NCBI RefSeq assembly: GCF_007859735.1
Contig: NZ_SIHI01000001.1
Location: forward strand, 2,654,884 to 2,718,883
Source of the DNA: Thalassoglobus neptunius
GTDB lineage: Bacteria; Planctomycetota; Planctomycetia; Planctomycetales; Planctomycetaceae
DNA length: 64,000 bases
Direction of reading: 5' to 3'
Shown here in pieces: positions 29,301 to 38,002 of this stretch. The notes beneath the pieces are model-generated. The model had not been told where the DNA came from. It saw only the letters and a list, made by a program, of their open reading frames with translations, and made no database searches. Every line of letters starts with the position of its first letter. Positions within the stretch are counted from its first letter, which is position 1. The position numbers and the translations under genes are program-made.

Positions 29301-29520
29301 GGCCCGCTGCGAACAGACATGGATCGATGGCCATCAGTATTTCGACTACACACAGAGTCAGGTCGTTTCCGCACGAAACGAATTCATGCGAAACTCCTTG
29401 ATTCAGAAGATTCTGAAATCGGGACACGACATGAAAGACCCTGACGCGGGACCGGATGACCCGGAACAACTCTGGCCACGCGACGACATGTTCTGTGGAG
29501 TTCATGGCTTTCAGGAATAG
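26305..29520 (+). CDS. Secreted tandem amidohydrolase with acidic linker
   Basis: The protein is about 1071 residues long after a signal peptide (MRLALCIILWMGIQAVAA). Two imidazolonepropionase-like amidohydrolase domains are joined by a region rich in Asp and Glu (27.7-28.1 kb). In the C-terminal domain the metal-site residues look intact: the HxH in LIDCHSHMATDG, a later His in HCHSYRQDE, and Asp in SFNSDDRELARHL. The N-terminal domain has YAGFVDAYVE where HxH should be, so it is probably catalytically dead. A GGGAGAG site precedes the ATG. The paralogous gene at 29571 follows closely. The substrate is unknown. Confidence 0.88.
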   Translation: MRLALCIILWMGIQAVAADEVSTAQPQGLRSHTPSTFLLKNAHVVVRPGVKLDNADILIRDRKISVVGADLVAPAEAQVIDCSEKTIYAGFVDAYVEQSVSTEPIESGAPYWNEAIRPQLRVARQLGVNSLNQSTRRKQGFTTVLAAPEGGILKGSGSVILLTGNSASEAILRPDVTQHIKLTVQRGRGRSPNSPMGAVALARQAFYDAKWYDSAWSVAKEDPTLQRPEQNDALEALNLDLADDRLFIADTTNELMFLRADRFAREFGLELAVLGSGNEYRRLNEIAATGRPVILPVDYPKPPNVGTIETAMNASLEDLMHWDLAPENPARLETSGVTFAFTTDGLDSPSKFLEGLRTAVERGLTRDRALSALTVIPAELFGVDEQIGTIEQGKLASLVITDGDLFEKKSNVVETWVAGQRFEFDRPSDREVVGEWTLSLVDSSNVEDVEQWNLSISERKGKLSGELTRPEEKEEASDDQESESDTDTPSQDKTEEISDDDPNATLDDEDSDDSSQEESDNKKTIKLTKLVLNGTRLSGTFPSHDDPTPGIVRWTMVIDKDGNTGSGQILYPDATKKSFTGERSPKQDNASEDEDDEAEESDDSEEAKPSSFAVNYPLGSYGVDEVLSTTERVALVGATIWTSGPEGIIENGTLLIDDGKVVAVGTDVPIDRNTRTIDASGMHITPGLIDCHSHMATDGGINESGQAITAEVRIGDFIDCDDINIYRQLAGGVTTSNILHGSANPIGGQNQVIKLRWGMNDEQLKFREAPAGIKFALGENVKQSNWGDDHTSRYPQTRMGVEQIFIDEFRAAQEYAERQEQYRRDREGIPPLRDLELDAIAEILAGDRWIHCHSYRQDEILAFIRVLDPFDVTIGTFQHILEGYKVADAMAEHGAMGSAFSDWWAYKFEVYDAIPYAGALMHEAGVVVSFNSDDRELARHLNTEAAKAIKYGGLSPEEALKFVTLNPAKQLRIDEYVGSLEPGKHADFVVWSGSPLSTMARCEQTWIDGHQYFDYTQSQVVSARNEFMRNSLIQKILKSGHDMKDPDAGPDDPEQLWPRDDMFCGVHGFQE

Positions 29521-29570
29521 ATTGTTCTCCGGTTCCTGATCGCGTTATTCGCTCAAATTTGCGTCATGCT

Positions 29571-30893
29571 ATGAAACGAAATTTAATGATCCGAATCCGA
29601 CCTTTCCTATGTGCTGGTGTCGCGGCAGTTCTCTCTGTGTCAGTGGCATTGCGGGCATCGGACGAGATTCCCGGCGGCCCTCAACAGAGCCCGATCGCGC
29701 TCATCGGAGCGGATCTCTACCCGGTGAGTCAGCCTCCCATTCCGAACGGAGTGATTCTCTTCGAGAAGGGAAAAATCACCGCCGTCGGTCCCGCGAGAGA
29801 AATCGCGATTCCCGCAAACACACAAAGAATTTCGCTCGCCGGAAAACGAATCTATCCCAGCTTGATCGAGTCGCATTCGATTCTGGGACTTGTTGAGATC
29901 CCGGCAGTCCGGGCCAGTCGAGACCAGCGCGAGACCGGCTCCATCAATCCCAATGTTCGCGCCGCAGCAGCTGTGAATCCTGACAGCGAATTGATTCCCG
30001 TGGCACGCGCGAATGGCGTTCTTCTGGCATTGTCTGCTCCGGAAGGTGGATTCGTTTCCGGGCAAGCGTCGATGCTTCAACTGGATGGCTGGACGAGTGA
30101 AGATCTCGCGTTGGAACCATCTGTTGGAATGATTGTGAATTGGCCGAGTGTCAAAAACGACCTCAAGGAAAGCTCCAACGATCACGACCGGGTTGACGAA
30201 CTTCGTGAGCTGCTTGATGAAGCCCGAGCCTATCGAGCCGGAAGAATCAGCGACCGAAGTCGACAGCAGACAGACCTCAAACTGGAGGCGCTGCGTCCGG
30301 TCATCGATCGGCAGATTCCGATTCTCGTCTGGGCGGATTCCGCTTCCGTCATTCAATCGGCTGTTGCTTTCGCCCTTGAACAGAACATCCGAATCGTCAT
30401 CCTCGGCGGATATGACGCTCCGGTTTGTGCGGACCTCTTGAAGAAACACAAAGTTCCCGTCGTTATCTCAGCAGTCTATCGACTTCCGCGGCGACGGAAC
30501 GACCCATTCGACTCCGCCTATACGTTGCCCGCAAGACTTCACGAAGCAGGTGTTTCGTTTGCCATCTCAGGAAGTGCCTCTTCACGAAGTTCTTCAAACT
30601 CGAGAAATTTGCCGTATCATGCGGGAGTCGCAGTGGCGTATGGACTTCCCGAAGATGAGGCATTGAAAGCAATTACGCTGTCTCCGGCGGAGATTTTCGG
30701 CATCGAAGATCGCGTCGGATCACTCGACGTCGGAAAAGATGCGACGCTCATTGTGACCGATGGTGACCCACTTGAAACTCCAACAAGCGTTACCCATGCG
30801 TGGATTCAAGGTCGTTCGGTGGAGCTCACAAGCCGCCACACCCGGCTTTACGAAAAGTATCAGCAAAAATACCGACAGCTCGGAAACCAGTAG
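29571..30893 (+). CDS. Secreted amidohydrolase-like protein, degenerate metal site
   Basis: This 440-residue paralogue of the first half of the previous protein starts with a signal peptide (PFLCAGVAAVLSVSVALRA). The barrel region reads IYPSLIESHSILGLVEIP where a full HxH motif is expected, leaving only one His. The end keeps the family finish (EIFGIEDRVGSLDVGKDATLIVTDGDP in outline: GIEDRVGSLDVGKDATLIV). It probably acts with the upstream gene, perhaps as a non-catalytic partner. The 50-base gap between the two genes supports co-transcription. Confidence 0.82.
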   Translation: MKRNLMIRIRPFLCAGVAAVLSVSVALRASDEIPGGPQQSPIALIGADLYPVSQPPIPNGVILFEKGKITAVGPAREIAIPANTQRISLAGKRIYPSLIESHSILGLVEIPAVRASRDQRETGSINPNVRAAAAVNPDSELIPVARANGVLLALSAPEGGFVSGQASMLQLDGWTSEDLALEPSVGMIVNWPSVKNDLKESSNDHDRVDELRELLDEARAYRAGRISDRSRQQTDLKLEALRPVIDRQIPILVWADSASVIQSAVAFALEQNIRIVILGGYDAPVCADLLKKHKVPVVISAVYRLPRRRNDPFDSAYTLPARLHEAGVSFAISGSASSRSSSNSRNLPYHAGVAVAYGLPEDEALKAITLSPAEIFGIEDRVGSLDVGKDATLIVTDGDPLETPTSVTHAWIQGRSVELTSRHTRLYEKYQQKYRQLGNQ

Positions 30894-30989
30894 AACGGGG
30901 GATTTACTGGTCATCGCTTTACGATGATTCCGTTGGCGCGTACTATCCGCCGTCTTTAACAACTCTCTGTGTGTAAGGACGGTGGACGG

Positions 30990-32765
30990 ATGTCTGTCTT
31001 GCTGCAACTTGTCAAAGGCGAGAAGAGCTACGGCGACCAGATGCTTCTGGATCAGGCGGATGTCACGCTGTACGAAAACGTCAAAGTCGGTTTCGTCGGT
31101 CGAAACGGTGCCGGAAAATCGACGCTCCTCCGGGTTCTTCTCGGCGAAGAAGATCTGGACAGCGGAGAAATCATTCGCAGCCCGGATCTAAGAATCGGCT
31201 ATCTGCGTCAGCACGATCCCTTTCAACCCGGCGAATCCGCGATGGATTTTCTCCTTCGCGATTCAGGGCAGCCCGACTGGAAGTGCGGAGCCGTCGCTGG
31301 GCAGTTTGAACTCAAGGGCGATTATCTCGAAGGCCCCATCTCGGCACTGTCCGGAGGATGGCAAACACGCGTCAAGCTGGCAGCCCTTCTGCTTCACGAA
31401 CCGAATTTGCTCGTTCTGGATGAACCGACGAACTTCCTCGACCTTCGAACTCAAATTCTTCTTGAACACTTCTTGCGCGGGTTCAATCAGGCGTGTTTGA
31501 TCGTCTCTCACGATCGATCATTCCTCAGCCAAACGTGTTCAGAAACCCTCGAACTCTCTCGAGGGAAACTGACGATGTATCCCGGCCAAATTGAAGCGTT
31601 TCTGGAATACAGACAGGAACGCAAAGAGCACGACGAGCGAATCAACGCAGCTGTCGAAGCGAAGCAGAAACAGCTTCAGCGATTTATCGACAAGAATCGT
31701 GCGCGTGCGAGCACGGCATCTCAAGCCAAATCGAAAAGCAAGCAACTCGAACGGCTTCAACTCGTCGACATCGCTGCCGAGGAAGCGGTCGCGCACATTC
31801 GCGTCCCGTCTGTGGAACCCCGAAAGGGCCCTGCTGTTCGATGTGAAGGAATGGCCATCGGCTATCCGAACAATACCGTCGCCAAAGACATCACTCTTGA
31901 AATCGAACACGGCGAACGAGCTGCGATCGTCGGGGATAACGGACAAGGAAAAACGACGCTTCTGCGAACGCTCGTCGAGTCACTCAAACCAGTCGAGGGA
32001 GAAGTTCGCTGGGGCTATGGGTGCGAGATCGGCACCTATGCACAACACGTTTACTCGTCACTTCCGCCCGATCAAACGGTCGTTGAGTATCTCGACTACG
32101 TCGCCAAGCCCGGCACCACAACGCAAGAACTGCTAGCCGGTGCGGGAGCGATGCTCTTTCGCGGAGGACATACGAAGAAAAAGGTCTCCGTCCTGTCAGG
32201 AGGCGAGAGAGCCCGTCTCTGTCTCGCCGGTTTGCTTCTCGGGACTTACAACATTCTCGTTCTCGATGAACCGGGAAACCATCTGGATGTTGAGACAATT
32301 GAATCGCTTCTCGACGCACTCGCCGATTATGAGGGAACCGTGATTTTCACGAGCCACGATCGGCACTTCATGAAGCGGCTCGCGACGTCGGTGATCGAAG
32401 TCCGCGACGGTCATGTTCGTAACTACGGAGGCGATTACGAGTCTTATCTTTATGCGGTCAATATAGAAATTGACGATGGAGAACGGGAGCGAAATTCAAG
32501 AGCAAAGTCTTCTCCCGGAGTTGAGCAAGCTGCGCAACCGACGCGGACTCAGGCTGACTGGAAAGAAGAGAAGAAACTTCAACGCGAGATTTCCAAGCTC
32601 GAAAAAACGATCGCACGACTTGATGATCGCAAGCGTGAACTCAACGACAAACTGGCCAATACCCCCGACGCTTCAGAAGCGATGAAAGTTCACGAAGAAC
32701 TGACCGAGGTTCAAACCCAACTTACAGAAGCGGAAGACCGCTGGCTGGAACTTCAAAGCGAATAA
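30990..32765 (+). CDS. ABC-F family ATPase (Uup/YheS-like)
   Basis: Two ATP-binding cassettes and no membrane helices mark this 591-residue protein as ABC-F. These soluble proteins act on ribosomes or on branched DNA. The first cassette has Walker A GRNGAGKS, signature LSGGWQTRV and Walker B LLVLDEPTNFLD. The second has GDNGQGKT, LSGGERARL and ILVLDEPGNHLD. A basic linker lies between them, and the last 80 residues form a coiled coil like that of Uup. The Gly in DEPGNHLD is a departure from the usual DEPTNHLD. The ATG at 30990 is preferred over the one seven codons earlier. Confidence 0.9.
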   Translation: MSVLLQLVKGEKSYGDQMLLDQADVTLYENVKVGFVGRNGAGKSTLLRVLLGEEDLDSGEIIRSPDLRIGYLRQHDPFQPGESAMDFLLRDSGQPDWKCGAVAGQFELKGDYLEGPISALSGGWQTRVKLAALLLHEPNLLVLDEPTNFLDLRTQILLEHFLRGFNQACLIVSHDRSFLSQTCSETLELSRGKLTMYPGQIEAFLEYRQERKEHDERINAAVEAKQKQLQRFIDKNRARASTASQAKSKSKQLERLQLVDIAAEEAVAHIRVPSVEPRKGPAVRCEGMAIGYPNNTVAKDITLEIEHGERAAIVGDNGQGKTTLLRTLVESLKPVEGEVRWGYGCEIGTYAQHVYSSLPPDQTVVEYLDYVAKPGTTTQELLAGAGAMLFRGGHTKKKVSVLSGGERARLCLAGLLLGTYNILVLDEPGNHLDVETIESLLDALADYEGTVIFTSHDRHFMKRLATSVIEVRDGHVRNYGGDYESYLYAVNIEIDDGERERNSRAKSSPGVEQAAQPTRTQADWKEEKKLQREISKLEKTIARLDDRKRELNDKLANTPDASEAMKVHEELTEVQTQLTEAEDRWLELQSE

Positions 32766-32768
32766 CAA

Positions 32769-32792
32769 CTCGGGAAGTAATCACACCCCGAG
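32769..32792. terminator. Weak hairpin between convergent genes
   Basis: CTCGGG (32769-32774) pairs with CCCGAG (32787-32792) in the short gap between the convergent ABC-F and histidine kinase genes. The stem is only six pairs and no good T-tract follows, so its role as a terminator is uncertain. Confidence 0.35.
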
Positions 32793-32810
32793 AAGTTCTG
32801 TCTCTGTTCT

Positions 32811-35630
32811 TTAAGCGCTGGGCCCCGCTTTGAGAATGGGGATGAGCTTGTCGAATTCGGAGCGAAGCTGATCACTGAGAGTTTTTGCGCGACTCGAATC
32901 TTTGCTTTTCGCAGACTCCTCAAGCGAGAGGAGCGTCTCCGCGGGAACAACTGCTCCGATGCTCAACAGGGTCCCCTTGAGCGTATGGGCATTCCTGCTG
33001 AGACTGTCAAAATCATCGGTCTCAATGCTGCTTCGGATGCCTTCAAGAAGCGGCGGATACTCTTGCAGAAAAGCGTCCAGAACTGTTTCCAGCAGTTCTA
33101 AATCACCAGCGACATTCTCGAGAGCCACAGACCAGTCGTAATTCACCCACGGGTCATTGGCTGTTGATTCGGAGTGGACGTGCGGTGCCGATGTTGAACC
33201 TTTCGGCGAGTTCATGATCGATTGCAGTTTCTCTCGAAGCTCACCAACCCGCACGGGTTTCGAAAGATAATCATCCATCCCGGCAGCAAGACACTTCTCG
33301 CGGTCCCCAGACATTGCGTGCGCGGTCATCGCAATGATCGGAAGATGTTCTGCGTCGTTTTCAAGTGCTCGGATTTGCTGAGTCGCTTTGAGGCCATCCA
33401 GATCCGGCATCTGAATGTCCATGAGAATCACATCGAATTCGCCTGCTTTCCACTTCTCGACAGCTTCAATTCCCGTTTCCGCAACGGTCACCTCGCAGTT
33501 GAGCTTGCTGAGAATCCCGACCGCCAACTTCTGATTGACGAGATTGTCCTCCGCCAGAAGGACGCGGCATCCCTCAAATTGCTCGACATCGGAAGCTGTT
33601 TCCACTATGTCGTTCATCCCGGACGATGGCTGTACTCCCAGTGCTCGAACGATCTCTTCAAAAACTTCTGACTGCTTGACCGGCTTCATCATCTTGGCGC
33701 TGATGTTGAGTTCCCGTCGACGTTCTGTGTCACCGGGGCGTCCTCCGGAAGTGAGCATAAGAAGTGGCAGCGACTGGAACCGTTCTTCCTTTCGAACCCA
33801 TTCCGCGAAATCGAATCCGGATGCTTCGGGCATGTTCACATCAAGAAGAACTGCTTGAATCGGACGGTCTGTTTCAGCCGCGCTGCGAATGGCATCAAGG
33901 GCCGCTTTCGCCGAATTCACAGCCTCCGGTTCGACACCCCAGTTCGAGAGCATTTCCGTCAGGATTCGGCGATTGGTGGCATTGTCGTCGACAATCAGAA
34001 CCCGAGCGCCCTCAATCTCGGAAACATCGGGCAACGTACTTGAGCCTTCGGAATGGTCGATTTCCAACTGCGCGGAAAACGTGAAGGTGCTTCCGGTCCC
34101 GGGTTCGCTTTGAACCGAAATCTCCCCGTTCATGAGCTGGACAAGCCGAGACGAAATCGCCAGCCCGAGACCGGTTCCGCCGTATGTTCGCGTTGTGGAA
34201 GAATCCGCTTGTTGAAACTCATCAAAGACGAGTGCCTGCTTGTCTTCCGGAATTCCGATCCCCGTATCACGGACGGAAATTTGTAGAGTGATGGTCTCCT
34301 GCGTCGACTCGATCGCTTCAATTGTCAGGACAACTTCGCCCTCTGATGTAAACTTGATCGCGTTCCCGACGAGATTCACGATCACCTGCCTCAATCGACC
34401 GACATCCCCGATCAGGGCCGACGGAATCTTCGGGTCAATCGAATACGCCAACTCGATGCCCTTGGCGTGTGCCCGCAGCGCGAGTGAACGAAGTGTGTTC
34501 CCGATGCTTTGATGAAGATCGAACGAGCTACGATCCAGCTCGAGATGCCCAGCTTCGATTTTTGAAAAGTCGAGAATGTCATTAAGAAGACTTAATAGCG
34601 ACTCCCCAGATTCTTGAACGATCTTCAAGTATTCCCGTTGAGACCGATCGAGACTGGTATCGAGCAGTAATTCCGTCATCCCAATGATCGCGTTCATTGG
34701 TGTTCGAATCTCATGACTCATGTTGGCGAGAAAGTCGCTCTTGGCTTTGCTTGCCAGGTTCGCCGAATCACGAGCTTGCTGTAATTCGTCCTGAGTCTTT
34801 TTGAGTTCCGTGATATCTCTGGAAATCCCGAACGTCCCGACGATCTCGCCCGTGCTGTCTCGAAGTGGCATTTTCGTAGTCGAGACCCACGTATCTTCCC
34901 GCTCTGGCCATGTTTCCTTTTCAATGCGAGCGACCATGGGAATCCCCGTGGCCATGATCTTTGCTTCATCTGCGAGCGCCTGACGGGCGTGCTCTTCAGT
35001 AAAGATGTCTGCGTCGGTCAGACCAATCGCGTCATCCGCCGAGGCAATTCCAAACTTGCGTGCTTGAGCCGAACTCATCCGAATAAAGCGGCTGGCCCGG
35101 TCCTTAAAATAAATCGCGTCGGGAATGTTATCCATCAGCGACGACATTAAAGAGCGTTCATGATCAAGTGCCTCTTCGGTGCGATTCAGTTTCGACACAT
35201 CCCAGAAAACGATCTGCACTCCGACAACTGTCTGATCCGGGGCACGAAGCGGAGTTTTAATCCGTTCGATCCAATAGCGTTCCCCATCTGCATTGAGGTG
35301 TTTCTCCACCGCCCAGGAGCGTTCTCCCGACGACATAACCTGTTGGTCGTCCTCACTGAACTCGCGTGCGAGATCTTCTGGGAAAAGGTCGAAGTCGGTT
35401 TTTCCCTGAATCTCCTCGAGCGTCATCTCGTGCAATTTGAGATACGCCGGGTTTCCATAAACTCTGCGTCCGGATCGGTCTTTGATGAGAATGTGGAATG
35501 GCAAGCTGTCCAGCAGGGTCCGATAAGCGATCCAGCTTTGCACGTTCGGCCCCTGAGACGCGTCACCCTCGGGGCTCCATATCCATTGCAGTGATGTCTC
35601 GGGATCTGAAGAGGAACTCTCATCCGACAT
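32811..35630 (-). CDS. Hybrid sensor histidine kinase with two PAS, two receiver and HPt domains
   Basis: This is a soluble multi-step phosphorelay kinase of about 939 residues with no membrane segment. Two PAS domains (roughly 35-150 and 165-280) are followed by the dimerisation region with the phospho-accepting His in [16 protein letters not shown]. The ATPase domain has GTGLGLAIS. Two receiver domains follow: [14 protein letters not shown] with [12 protein letters not shown], and [13 protein letters not shown] with [13 protein letters not shown]. The C-terminal HPt has its His in [14 protein letters not shown]. This is a BarA/ArcB-like layout with one receiver extra. The signal is probably sensed in the cytoplasm by the PAS domains. 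No response regulator gene is adjacent. Confidence 0.95.
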   Translation of the reverse strand: MSDESSSSDPETSLQWIWSPEGDASQGPNVQSWIAYRTLLDSLPFHILIKDRSGRRVYGNPAYLKLHEMTLEEIQGKTDFDLFPEDLAREFSEDDQQVMSSGERSWAVEKHLNADGERYWIERIKTPLRAPDQTVVGVQIVFWDVSKLNRTEEALDHERSLMSSLMDNIPDAIYFKDRASRFIRMSSAQARKFGIASADDAIGLTDADIFTEEHARQALADEAKIMATGIPMVARIEKETWPEREDTWVSTTKMPLRDSTGEIVGTFGISRDITELKKTQDELQQARDSANLASKAKSDFLANMSHEIRTPMNAIIGMTELLLDTSLDRSQREYLKIVQESGESLLSLLNDILDFSKIEAGHLELDRSSFDLHQSIGNTLRSLALRAHAKGIELAYSIDPKIPSALIGDVGRLRQVIVNLVGNAIKFTSEGEVVLTIEAIESTQETITLQISVRDTGIGIPEDKQALVFDEFQQADSSTTRTYGGTGLGLAISSRLVQLMNGEISVQSEPGTGSTFTFSAQLEIDHSEGSSTLPDVSEIEGARVLIVDDNATNRRILTEMLSNWGVEPEAVNSAKAALDAIRSAAETDRPIQAVLLDVNMPEASGFDFAEWVRKEERFQSLPLLMLTSGGRPGDTERRRELNISAKMMKPVKQSEVFEEIVRALGVQPSSGMNDIVETASDVEQFEGCRVLLAEDNLVNQKLAVGILSKLNCEVTVAETGIEAVEKWKAGEFDVILMDIQMPDLDGLKATQQIRALENDAEHLPIIAMTAHAMSGDREKCLAAGMDDYLSKPVRVGELREKLQSIMNSPKGSTSAPHVHSESTANDPWVNYDWSVALENVAGDLELLETVLDAFLQEYPPLLEGIRSSIETDDFDSLSRNAHTLKGTLLSIGAVVPAETLLSLEESAKSKDSSRAKTLSDQLRSEFDKLIPILKAGPSA

Positions 35631-36009
35631 AATCAACAGGGCCTGCAAGAGCGTGATTCAAGTTGTTTCGACGAACTCGTGCGATCCATCCAGTTGATCT
35701 CCCGAGCCAAAGAGTTCAGGCGTACTTACAAAACCGAGCAGTTGCTCCCGACTCTTCCATGACCTGACTCCCGTGTCACTTTGCTGTTTCATCTTATCAG
35801 AGTAGGTATGACGCTGAGTACAGGAATTCTCGGGATTCAATGAACTCCTCCCAGCAATTGTTCTCTCTGAATGATCTCTGCATTGTTGAAAACATCTCTG
35901 GAGTCTGAGATGAGAATGCGCTAAAATCTGGTGATGAGTGATTCCCCACGAACGAATGTGTTGTTGGAAGTGGCAAAGCTGTCGCTTCGGATTGGACGCA
36001 AGTATGTCG

Positions 36010-36218
36010 AGCCGTATTCGCATGCGAAGAGGAAGCATATCCCACTGGCATCCCGATCGGCATTGATAGAGGATCGTGTTGATCACTTCCCGCACGTCCA
36101 CAGTTTGTGGTCGCCCGCCTTTCTTGCTGCGGCGGGGCTTCGGAAGAATCATTTCGACCATCTCCCACTGAAGGTCAGTCAGGTCACTTGGGTACGCTTT
36201 TCGAATCGCCTCGGACAC
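36010..36218 (-). pseudogene. IS5-family transposase N-terminal fragment
   Basis: About 70 residues match the start of IS5-type transposases (the DUF4096 region): YPSDLTDLQWEMVEMILP, GGRPQTVDVREVINTILYQ and RSGCQWDMLP. After that the reading frame continues but the family match stops, and no DDE catalytic core is present. This is therefore a 5' remnant. A GTG at 36218 would be the original start. I could not see intact terminal inverted repeats. The piece lies just upstream of the hybrid kinase gene, so a past insertion may have altered that gene's promoter. The stretch 35631-36009 holds no other gene I can support. Confidence 0.7.
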
Positions 36219-36298
36219 CGTGCACTCCTTTGCGTTGATGAACCGCAAAGTGTGAACAAAACCAGACTTTCAAAAAACCTCAGTTTCCGGATAGCCTC

Positions 36299-37522
36299 TT
36301 AGTTGAGGATACTGAGGAACCCAGCATACGTTGTCACTACTAACTGTTTACCATCCGGGCTGATGTCGATGTCACCAACACTCGATCCGATGAAGTGTTG
36401 CCAGCGGAAGTTGCCCATGAGGTCGAATGCCCTCAAATATCCACTCGCATCTCCAATAATGAACTCGTCACCACGAGAGACTGCGGCATACACCCGAGAG
36501 CCTTCTTCAAGGACGGTACATCGGTTGTCGGTTTCGTAAGGCTCGGTTTCGAGTCCGGGCAGTAATTCGGTTGGCACACCGACAGTTTCACCGTTGTAAA
36601 AGTGGCACGAGCTGAGAGCGACCATCGAACTGTCAGCACTAAATACAGCGTAGTGTGGGTACTCGCTGAGATGTCCGATTTCGCCAACAATCTCAAGCGT
36701 ATTGACGTCGAAGATATAGTGCAGACTCGACTGCTGACCTGCTGCAATCCACTTTCCGTTCGGTGACAAGGAGCCGTGCTCCATTGAAAGGTCGTACGAC
36801 AGTGGATCGTCGGGGTAGTCCTTCCGCAGCCACTCGAAATGTTCCCGCAATTGTTCCTTAGTTGGAAGGAGCCGGTCTGCTCGTTCATGTCCAAGCACAA
36901 AAACACCTTCTGGACTGACGAGTAGCACTTTCTCGCCGCTGTCGAACGGGCAAAGTGTTGTGATTGTTGGAGTCCCTGAAATTGCCTCGACCGTAAATTC
37001 GCTGGGTACGCCCTCTTTGCCTGATGGCCAAGGCAGTCTGACGGACTCAGGACCGTCCAAACCTTGACGAATCGAAACTCCAGACTTAGTGGCCAATGCA
37101 AAGAAACGGCGATTCGGCGAAATACCAACTGAGATGACTTCTGGTCCGAGCTCTGAAATCTCCCTATCATCGATCACAATGACACGCCCTGCTTCCCATG
37201 GAGACCCAATTCTTGTCACGATCCGTCCGTCATCTAGCAGAATGACAAACGGCAAGCTCTGTCCGTTTTCTTCAAGCATGTCGATGAACGGGCCATGTGC
37301 TCGTGGAAATCGCTCGTGCAATCCCTCCACATCCCCCACGTCATTTGCCCTGCGAATGGCAGACAATACTGCCGACGCCAATGGTTGCCGGGTATCCGTT
37401 GGCTCGTCTTCTCCTTCGAGGTTCTCCCAGCCTTCACGCTGACCACGTTCAATGAAAGCGTTCAGTGCAACGAATTCCTGCCCTGTCCGCGTGTGAAAAC
37501 AGCAATTCGGGATACGTGGCAT
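36299..37522 (-). CDS. Beta-propeller (WD40-like) protein, unknown role
   Basis: This 407-residue soluble protein has a helical N-terminal 70 residues followed by repeated four-strand blades. Recognisable blade parts are VISVGISPNRRFFALATKSG, HGSLSPNGKWIAAGQQSS, YAVFSADSSMVALSSCHFYN and DIDISPDGKQLVVTTYAG. There is no signal peptide. Propellers of this sort bind partners rather than catalyse. I do not recognise a closer family. It lies between the IS5 relic and tRNA-Leu, a typical place for acquired genes, but nothing here proves transfer. Confidence 0.7.
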   Translation of the reverse strand: MPRIPNCCFHTRTGQEFVALNAFIERGQREGWENLEGEDEPTDTRQPLASAVLSAIRRANDVGDVEGLHERFPRAHGPFIDMLEENGQSLPFVILLDDGRIVTRIGSPWEAGRVIVIDDREISELGPEVISVGISPNRRFFALATKSGVSIRQGLDGPESVRLPWPSGKEGVPSEFTVEAISGTPTITTLCPFDSGEKVLLVSPEGVFVLGHERADRLLPTKEQLREHFEWLRKDYPDDPLSYDLSMEHGSLSPNGKWIAAGQQSSLHYIFDVNTLEIVGEIGHLSEYPHYAVFSADSSMVALSSCHFYNGETVGVPTELLPGLETEPYETDNRCTVLEEGSRVYAAVSRGDEFIIGDASGYLRAFDLMGNFRWQHFIGSSVGDIDISPDGKQLVVTTYAGFLSILN

Positions 37523-37667
37523 GAAAGAATCCCCTCGATTCGAACGGGACTACACAACTCAGAATCGGTAGTTGGCTCAAAACGGGTTTGCCACACTTCA
37601 GAAAAGGACAGCACAAATCGTGCTACAACAACACGTTACAGAAAATCAATCGGCCCTCAAAAAGCAA

Positions 37668-37752
37668 TGCGGTTGAGAGGATTCGAACCTCCACGTCCTT
37701 ATCGGACACAAGAACCTGAATCTTGCGCGTCTGCCAGTTCCGCCACAACCGC
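37668..37752 (-). tRNA. tRNA-Leu (anticodon CAG)
   Basis: Read on the minus strand, this 85-base sequence folds as a class II tRNA with a long variable arm. The acceptor stem GCGGTTG pairs with CAACCGC and A is the discriminator. The anticodon stem CAAGA/TCTTG encloses the loop TTCAGGT, so the anticodon is CAG (Leu). The T arm has GGTTCGAATCC. The 3' CCA is not encoded. It stands alone between the propeller gene and the cyclase-repeat gene. The flanks 37523-37667 and 37753-38002 hold nothing else I can support. Confidence 0.95.
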
Positions 37753-38002
37753 AATGGGTGGAAAGTTTAGTCGAACAATGGTTTCGGTCAACCGTGTGAC
37801 TTGAACCTGTTCGGAATGAACGGGGCTGCGGGAACTTTTTCTTTCTGGGGCGTTCTGCGAGACTATGGTTTCTCCATCTTTTGATTGCAGTGATTTGCTT
37901 GGGCGAAAGCTGTGATTATTGTAAGAAGCGGGTGCTGAGATCCCATGAATTCGGTTTATTGAAGAAACTTTCCGGACTGGAAGGTCACGTTGGCGAGGAA
38001 CG

